From: Planctomycetaceae bacterium
GTDB taxonomy: Bacteria; Planctomycetota; Planctomycetia; Pirellulales; Pirellulaceae
Direction: 5' to 3'
DNA length: 35,735 bases
NCBI GenBank assembly: GCA_018658605.1
Contig: JABHUV010000262.1
Location: forward strand, 1 to 35,735
The notes beneath the pieces were generated by a model. It made no database searches and was not told where the DNA came from. It saw nothing but the letters and a program-made list of their open reading frames with translations. Made by a program: the position numbers and the translations under genes. Shown here in pieces: positions 31,909 to 35,735 of this stretch (position 1 is the first letter of the stretch; every line of letters begins with the position of its first letter).

Positions 31909-33395
31909 AGTTTGGAATCCGGTTGACTGGAATTTGGTTTTGATGAGTTTGTTGATTTAATGAGATAGCTTGCGAGTAGACCTGTTGTGAAGGTGATAAT
32001 TGCACCGATAATCGCAAACCAAGGCCAAGCGATATTGGTTGCAAACTTTACGGTGGTCAAACATACTACACCCGATAGCAAGCCAATGAGAGCGTGGGTT
32101 TGAGTGACTCGCTTCGTATAAACGCCAAGCCCAAAAATACCCAAGAGAATTCCCGCCGCAAATCCAGCGATGGCTAGAGCATCTCCCACGACACTGCGTG
32201 AGACATAGCTAGCGGCAATGCCGAGACAAATCTGCAGTAAGCCAAACGCGACCGTTGTCCAGCGGCTAACTTTTAGAAGTTGCCTATCAGTCGGTTTAGT
32301 GTTTTGAGCAGGTAAGTATAAATCATTGACGACTGCCGAAGCGGACGCGCTGAGTGAACTCGACAGTGTCGACATAGCGGCTGAGAATACGGCGGCGAGT
32401 GTGATGCCGATTAACCCAATGGGCATTTGCTGAATAATGAACGTTGCAAATACCTCATCGGGTCGTTCGAAGGACTGTGCAGGAGTGAGTTGTGAATAGA
32501 ACGCAGCCAAGCCAATGCCGAGAAACAGAAACAGTGCGAACTGAGCGAAAATAACAAAGCCGCTGGCAATCACGGCGCGCTGTGCATCACAAATCCCGCG
32601 ACCGCTTAAATACCGCTGTACCATCATCTGGTCGGTTCCGTGTGTTCCTAGCGATAGCACTGTTCCACCAATCACACCAGCCCAAAAGGTAAAAGTTTCG
32701 GTGACGTCCCAACTAAAATCAAACATCTGTAACTTGTTGTTCGTCTGAGAAAAAGCTGTCATTTCACTCCAGCCGCCAGGTAACAATTGCACCATTATGA
32801 TCCCAGCGGCAATGCCGCCGCCAATATAAACGACAAACTGGATGCAATCATTCCATACGACCGCTTTCATTCCACCAAAGAAGGTGTAAATAATAGTCGC
32901 GATACCAATAATGGTGATCGAAGTGGCTAGATCGAAACCGCAGACTTTCTCTAGTACAATTCCGGTTAAGAATAAACGTAGTCCATCGCCGAGGTTGCGT
33001 GTCAGTAAGAATACTACTGATGCAGTTATCTTTGTTACCCCCCCAAATCGCTTGTCGAGTATTTCATAAGCGCTGAATATTTGGCCTTTGAAAAACTGTG
33101 GAATCAAGATGTAAGCAACTAGGAAGCGACCACATAGAAAGCCAATGACAAGCTGTAGAAATCGCAAATCTCCACCGACCGCAAATGCAATTCCAGGGAC
33201 ACTGAGGAATGTGGCAGTGCTGGTTTCGGTGGCAACGATCGAACCTAAAATGGCCCACCACGGTAGGTTGCGGTCACCAAGTAAGTAACTGGATACGTCC
33301 TTTTGGTCTCGTCCAATCCACAGCCCAAATAACACCACAGCGATGGTGTACGCTGCGATGATGCCTAGATCGATATTTCCAATGGCGAGGTTCAA
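31905..33395 (-). CDS. Sodium:solute symporter (SSS family), likely amino-sugar/MurNAc importer
   Basis: This 496-residue protein has about 13 hydrophobic segments and SSS-family landmarks: SSYLLGDRNLPWWAILGS and VATETSTATFLSVPG near the N-terminus, FGGMKAVVWNDCIQFVVYIGGG near 173-194, and LGTHGTDQMMVQRYLSG near 246-262. The start is TTG at 33395, with no nearby in-frame ATG and only a weak ribosome site, so initiation may be inefficient. Gene order suggests MurNAc (or MurNAc-peptide/GlcNAc) as substrate: it is coupled by a 4-nt overlap to the NamZ fusion and is divergent from murQ. Tannerella forsythia MurT is a precedent for a non-PTS MurNAc importer. SSS proteins also carry sialic acid, glucose or solutes, so specificity is not proven. 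Confidence 0.85.
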   Translation of the reverse strand: MNLAIGNIDLGIIAAYTIAVVLFGLWIGRDQKDVSSYLLGDRNLPWWAILGSIVATETSTATFLSVPGIAFAVGGDLRFLQLVIGFLCGRFLVAYILIPQFFKGQIFSAYEILDKRFGGVTKITASVVFLLTRNLGDGLRLFLTGIVLEKVCGFDLATSITIIGIATIIYTFFGGMKAVVWNDCIQFVVYIGGGIAAGIIMVQLLPGGWSEMTAFSQTNNKLQMFDFSWDVTETFTFWAGVIGGTVLSLGTHGTDQMMVQRYLSGRGICDAQRAVIASGFVIFAQFALFLFLGIGLAAFYSQLTPAQSFERPDEVFATFIIQQMPIGLIGITLAAVFSAAMSTLSSSLSASASAVVNDLYLPAQNTKPTDRQLLKVSRWTTVAFGLLQICLGIAASYVSRSVVGDALAIAGFAAGILLGIFGLGVYTKRVTQTHALIGLLSGVVCLTTVKFATNIAWPWFAIIGAIITFTTGLLASYLIKSTNSSKPNSSQPDSKL

Positions 33396-33516
33396 ATTTG
33401 TTTATTACCGAAAACGTGAGAATGGAGCAGTGCTGTTTTACGTTTGTAATCCTACTATACTTGTATATACGACGTTTACAGTAAGACGATGATATGTTTG
33501 CCATTTTGGATGGTTC
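33396..33516. promoter_or_regulatory. Shared divergent promoter region of the MurNAc cluster
   Basis: These 121 bp separate the symporter (minus strand) and murQ (plus strand), so both promoters must lie here or overlap. At 33456-33467 there is an inverted repeat, TATAC-TT-GTATA. Its left half gives a -10-like TATACT on the plus strand, and neighbouring bases give TATATA on the minus strand. No good -35 was found for either direction. No MurR/RpiR-type regulator gene is in the window. An operator here is inference only. Confidence 0.35.
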
Positions 33517-34443
33517 ATGACCGCACAACAAGACCCCTCAAAAAACCAGATTCGACAACTGACGACCGAATCACGTAATGCGGCGTCCATGGGCATTGAC
33601 GAATTGTCGCCACTGGAAATTGTTCATTTAATGGTGGATGAAGATCGCACTATTGCGGATGCTGTGGAATTAGAAGCGACATCAATTGCTGCTGCGATTG
33701 ATGTGATTGCGAGGCAATTAAAAATCGGAGGGCGTTTGATATATATGGGTGCAGGTACATCTGGACGATTAGGTGTACTCGATGCAAGTGAATGTCCACC
33801 GACGTTTAGCACACCACCAGAATGGGTTGTTGGTTTGGTTGCCGGTGGGTATGACGCGTTAACACGTGCCATCGAAGGCGCCGAAGATTATCCAGAGCAG
33901 GGAGTACAGGCTTTACGCGAAATTGAATTGACGGATCAGGACGTTGTCGTGGGAATTGCAACGAGCGGGAGGACTCCGTACGTCATTGGTGGGCTAGAAT
34001 TTGCGCAATCGCTCGGAGCATTTACAATTGGCTTTTGCTGTAATCAAGATTCGCCGTTGGCGGAGATCGCAGATTTGATGATCGTACCAGTCGTTGGTCC
34101 CGAAGTCGTAAGTGGCTCGACGCGACTCAAGGCGGGAACCGCAACGAAGATGGTGTTGAATATGTTAACGACTGGCGCGATGGTCCGTCTGGGAAAAACA
34201 TATGGCAACTTAATGGTGGATTTAAGTGCTACCAATGAAAAACTCGCTATTCGATCATGTAATATTGTCATGGAGTTGAGCGGGTTGCAGCGTCAGGAAG
34301 CACAGGTAGTTCTGGATCGTTGTGCAGGTGAGTTGAAAACCGCCATTGTTACGGCGAAATGTGATGTGTCCCCAGACGTTGCTCGACAGCGATTAAGTCG
34401 TGCGGATAATCACCTCCGAGCGGCTCTGGAGACAGACGAGTGA
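33517..34443 (+). CDS. murQ: N-acetylmuramic acid 6-phosphate etherase
   Basis: This 308-residue cytosolic SIS-domain enzyme removes the D-lactyl ether from MurNAc-6-phosphate, giving GlcNAc-6-phosphate and D-lactate (EC 4.2.1.126). The sequence matches the family throughout: GAGTSGRLGVLDASECPPTF (78-97), EGAED (120-124), IATSGRTPYVIGGL and SGSTRLKAGTATKMVLNML. E92 and E123 correspond by position to the catalytic Glu83 and Glu114 described for the Escherichia coli enzyme. Length is normal (about 300). The kinase gene overlaps its stop by 4 nt. The substrate MurNAc-6-phosphate normally comes from a PTS (MurP), from AnmK, or from a MurK-type kinase; only the last is nearby here. Confidence 0.96.
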   Translation: MTAQQDPSKNQIRQLTTESRNAASMGIDELSPLEIVHLMVDEDRTIADAVELEATSIAAAIDVIARQLKIGGRLIYMGAGTSGRLGVLDASECPPTFSTPPEWVVGLVAGGYDALTRAIEGAEDYPEQGVQALREIELTDQDVVVGIATSGRTPYVIGGLEFAQSLGAFTIGFCCNQDSPLAEIADLMIVPVVGPEVVSGSTRLKAGTATKMVLNMLTTGAMVRLGKTYGNLMVDLSATNEKLAIRSCNIVMELSGLQRQEAQVVLDRCAGELKTAIVTAKCDVSPDVARQRLSRADNHLRAALETDE

Positions 34444-35333
34444 CGGAGAATCAACAGCGGGTAATTTTGGGTGTCGATGGAGGGGGAACTAAGACTCGTG
34501 CTTGGATAGCACTCGTGACGACGCCCGATACTTTTAAAGTAATTGGCAAGGGCCTTGCGGGGCCATCCAATGTGCAAACGGACGATTCGATTGAGGCACT
34601 TGCGAATATACAGCACGCGGTAGATGCTGCAAAAGCAGATGCCGGTCTCGTTGTCGAGCAATGTGAAATTGTTGCTGGTTGCTTGGCGCTAGCTGGATCT
34701 GGCACTGAAACATCTCAAGCATTGATCAATGGTTGGGCAGCGCATGTCCAATTGGCTAAAAAAGTGATAGTGACACATGATGCCATGGCGGTATTATATG
34801 CAGCGAACTATAAAGGAGTAGGAGTCGCATTGATTGCTGGTACTGGCTCGATTGCGTTCGGACGCAACAGAAATGAACAAACTGCACGTTGTGGCGGATT
34901 GGGGCCTAACAACAGTGATGCTGGCAGTGGCTATGCGATTACAATGGCTGCGCTAAAAGCTGGACTAGAATCCGCTGGTGTTGCAATTCCCAACTCTCAA
35001 CAGATCGCAGATATGCAGCGATGTGAGATCGCTGCTTTGGCGCCGCTGGTTTTTCAAGCGAGTGATGCTGGGGATGAGCAAGCAACTGCTGTTGTTTCCG
35101 CTGCGGCACATGATTTAGCAAATTTGGTCATCAATGTTGCCGAGGAATTAGAGTTGGCCGGCAGGTTGTTTACGCTGGGCCTAGCCGGAGGTGTGTTGAT
35201 TCATCGTGGCGATGTGCGAGCTCAAATCATGAGCGAATTATCAACCCACGGTCTAACGCCTTCAGCTGTTGCAATCGCAGATCCTGTTATGGGAGCATTG
35301 CAATTAGCGCTGCGGTCGCTGAATCACGTATGA
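34440..35333 (+). CDS. BadF/NagK-family sugar kinase, probable MurNAc/GlcNAc kinase (MurK-like)
   Basis: This 297-residue protein belongs to the BadF/BadG/BcrA/BcrD ASKHA family that includes N-acetylglucosamine kinases and Clostridium MurK. It has phosphate-1 loop DGGGTK (13-18), likely catalytic Asp in THDA (D114), AGTGS (133-137) and a late SD.GSGYAI segment (159-167). The usual GDEGSG is here SDAGSG, a change worth noting. The start is GTG 34440, sharing GTGA with the murQ stop; GGAG lies eight bases upstream. Phosphorylating imported MurNAc (and perhaps GlcNAc) to the 6-phosphate would feed MurQ directly, and coupling supports this; sugar specificity cannot be read from sequence. Confidence 0.85.
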   Translation: MTENQQRVILGVDGGGTKTRAWIALVTTPDTFKVIGKGLAGPSNVQTDDSIEALANIQHAVDAAKADAGLVVEQCEIVAGCLALAGSGTETSQALINGWAAHVQLAKKVIVTHDAMAVLYAANYKGVGVALIAGTGSIAFGRNRNEQTARCGGLGPNNSDAGSGYAITMAALKAGLESAGVAIPNSQQIADMQRCEIAALAPLVFQASDAGDEQATAVVSAAAHDLANLVINVAEELELAGRLFTLGLAGGVLIHRGDVRAQIMSELSTHGLTPSAVAIADPVMGALQLALRSLNHV

Positions 35334-35381
35334 ACACCGGTTCCGGAAGTTAGTAATAGAGAAAACAAAGTACCAGCTGAT

Positions 35382-35735
35382 TCACTGAGCGGCAGCTTCG
35401 TTGTTTGATATCTTTCGCAAGCTCAACAGATATGCAATGACATCGGCTAGTTCACTTTCTGTCAGTGCTTTGTCGAGTCCATTAGGCATAATAGAAATTG
35501 TCCCGGCGACCATCTCATCGATGTTTTTGCGCAGCAGGGTAATGGGCTCCCCCGTTTGTTGCTGAATGGTAACACTGTCGGTAGTCTGTCGAACAATCAA
35601 GCCAGCGAGGACTCGCCCATCGTTGGTAATTATATTGTAAGGTTCGAAGTCACGGACGATGGTGGACGAAGGGAGCACGATTGATTCGAGCAGATCATGG
35701 CCGGCCCGATTGGCTCCGATGGTTGTTAGGTCCGG
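35382..35735 (-). CDS. C-terminal part of a PVC-type haem-binding protein (TIGR02603-like), 5' truncated by the window
   Basis: The frame is open to the window edge, giving 117 residues, so the internal GTG at 35678 is unlikely to be the start. The sequence PDLTTIGANRAGHDLLESIV, then DGRVLAGLIVRQTTDSVTI, IDEMVAGTISIMPNGLDKAL and ELADVIAYLLSLR, is the typical tail of the planctomycete and verrucomicrobial 'putative haem-binding domain'. The CXXCH motif normally lies a few dozen residues earlier, outside the window. Full proteins are often over 900 residues with NHL/glucose-dehydrogenase-like propellers. It converges with the kinase gene over a 48-bp spacer. Confidence 0.87.
   Translation of the reverse strand, partial: PDLTTIGANRAGHDLLESIVLPSSTIVRDFEPYNIITNDGRVLAGLIVRQTTDSVTIQQQTGEPITLLRKNIDEMVAGTISIMPNGLDKALTESELADVIAYLLSLRKISNNEAAAQ

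Overview
The window reads as chromosomal DNA of a planctomycete, most likely a Pirellulales-type marine or freshwater lineage. The basis is a set of lineage-typical families: two PSCyt2/PSD1 (DUF1549/DUF1553) proteins each followed by a DUF1501 protein, a PVC-type c-type haem-binding C-terminus (TIGR02603-like), a toroid-fold 'prenyltransferase/squalene-cyclase-like' protein, a secreted leucine-rich-repeat lipoprotein, and a small membrane protein opening with the NPYLAP motif. Base composition looks a little under 50% GC by eye and fairly even. I see no tRNA, rRNA, CRISPR array, insertion sequence, integrase or phage gene.

Layout. 1-565: 3' end of the toroid protein. 566-1010: non-coding by protein criteria, but it holds a textbook sigma-54 -24/-12 element, a folded stretch and a strong intrinsic terminator, which together look like a ~220-nt small RNA gene. 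1011-2580: a small DcrB/PsbP-like protein and a TPR lipoprotein, divergent. 2633-6782 (minus strand): two translationally coupled DUF21/CBS (CNNM/CorC-like) membrane proteins downstream of a double-length ABC-2 permease. 7134-11263: first DUF1549-DUF1501 pair, closed by a perfect hairpin terminator. 11348-12714: two small hypothetical genes facing each other. 12941-14296: LRR lipoprotein. 14372-21962: a four-gene run made of a 924-aa exported membrane-anchored protein, an ABC ATPase, a double-length ABC-2 permease and a HEAT-repeat protein. 22107-27918: second DUF1549-DUF1501 pair, with a LamG insertion, followed by an SMP-30/gluconolactonase-like gene. 28086-28901: an extremely acidic low-complexity protein with an LRR-like tail. 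29012-29497: NPYLAP membrane protein.

29554-35333 is the most coherent pathway. It is a back-to-back cluster for salvage of N-acetylmuramic acid (MurNAc) from peptidoglycan. On the minus strand lie an SSS-family sodium/solute symporter and, overlapping it by 4 nt, an exported fusion of a beta-lactamase-fold (AmiE-like) hydrolase with a NamZ/DUF1343 exo-muramidase. On the plus strand lie MurQ (MurNAc-6-phosphate etherase) and, overlapping it by 4 nt, a BadF/NagK-type sugar kinase. Together they suggest a PTS-independent route: trim muropeptides and release MurNAc outside the inner membrane, import it by symport, phosphorylate it in the cytosol, then cleave the lactyl ether to GlcNAc-6-phosphate. 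The closest described logic is the non-PTS murTKQ operon of Tannerella forsythia and the amiE-namZ-murQ genes of Bacillus subtilis. The hydrolase fusion and the divergent arrangement are the unusual parts. The window ends inside a minus-strand haem-binding protein.

Strongest leads: the sigma-54/terminator-bounded RNA at about 763-980, and the MurNAc salvage cluster. All functional statements are from reading the sequence and recalled family knowledge; no database search was run.
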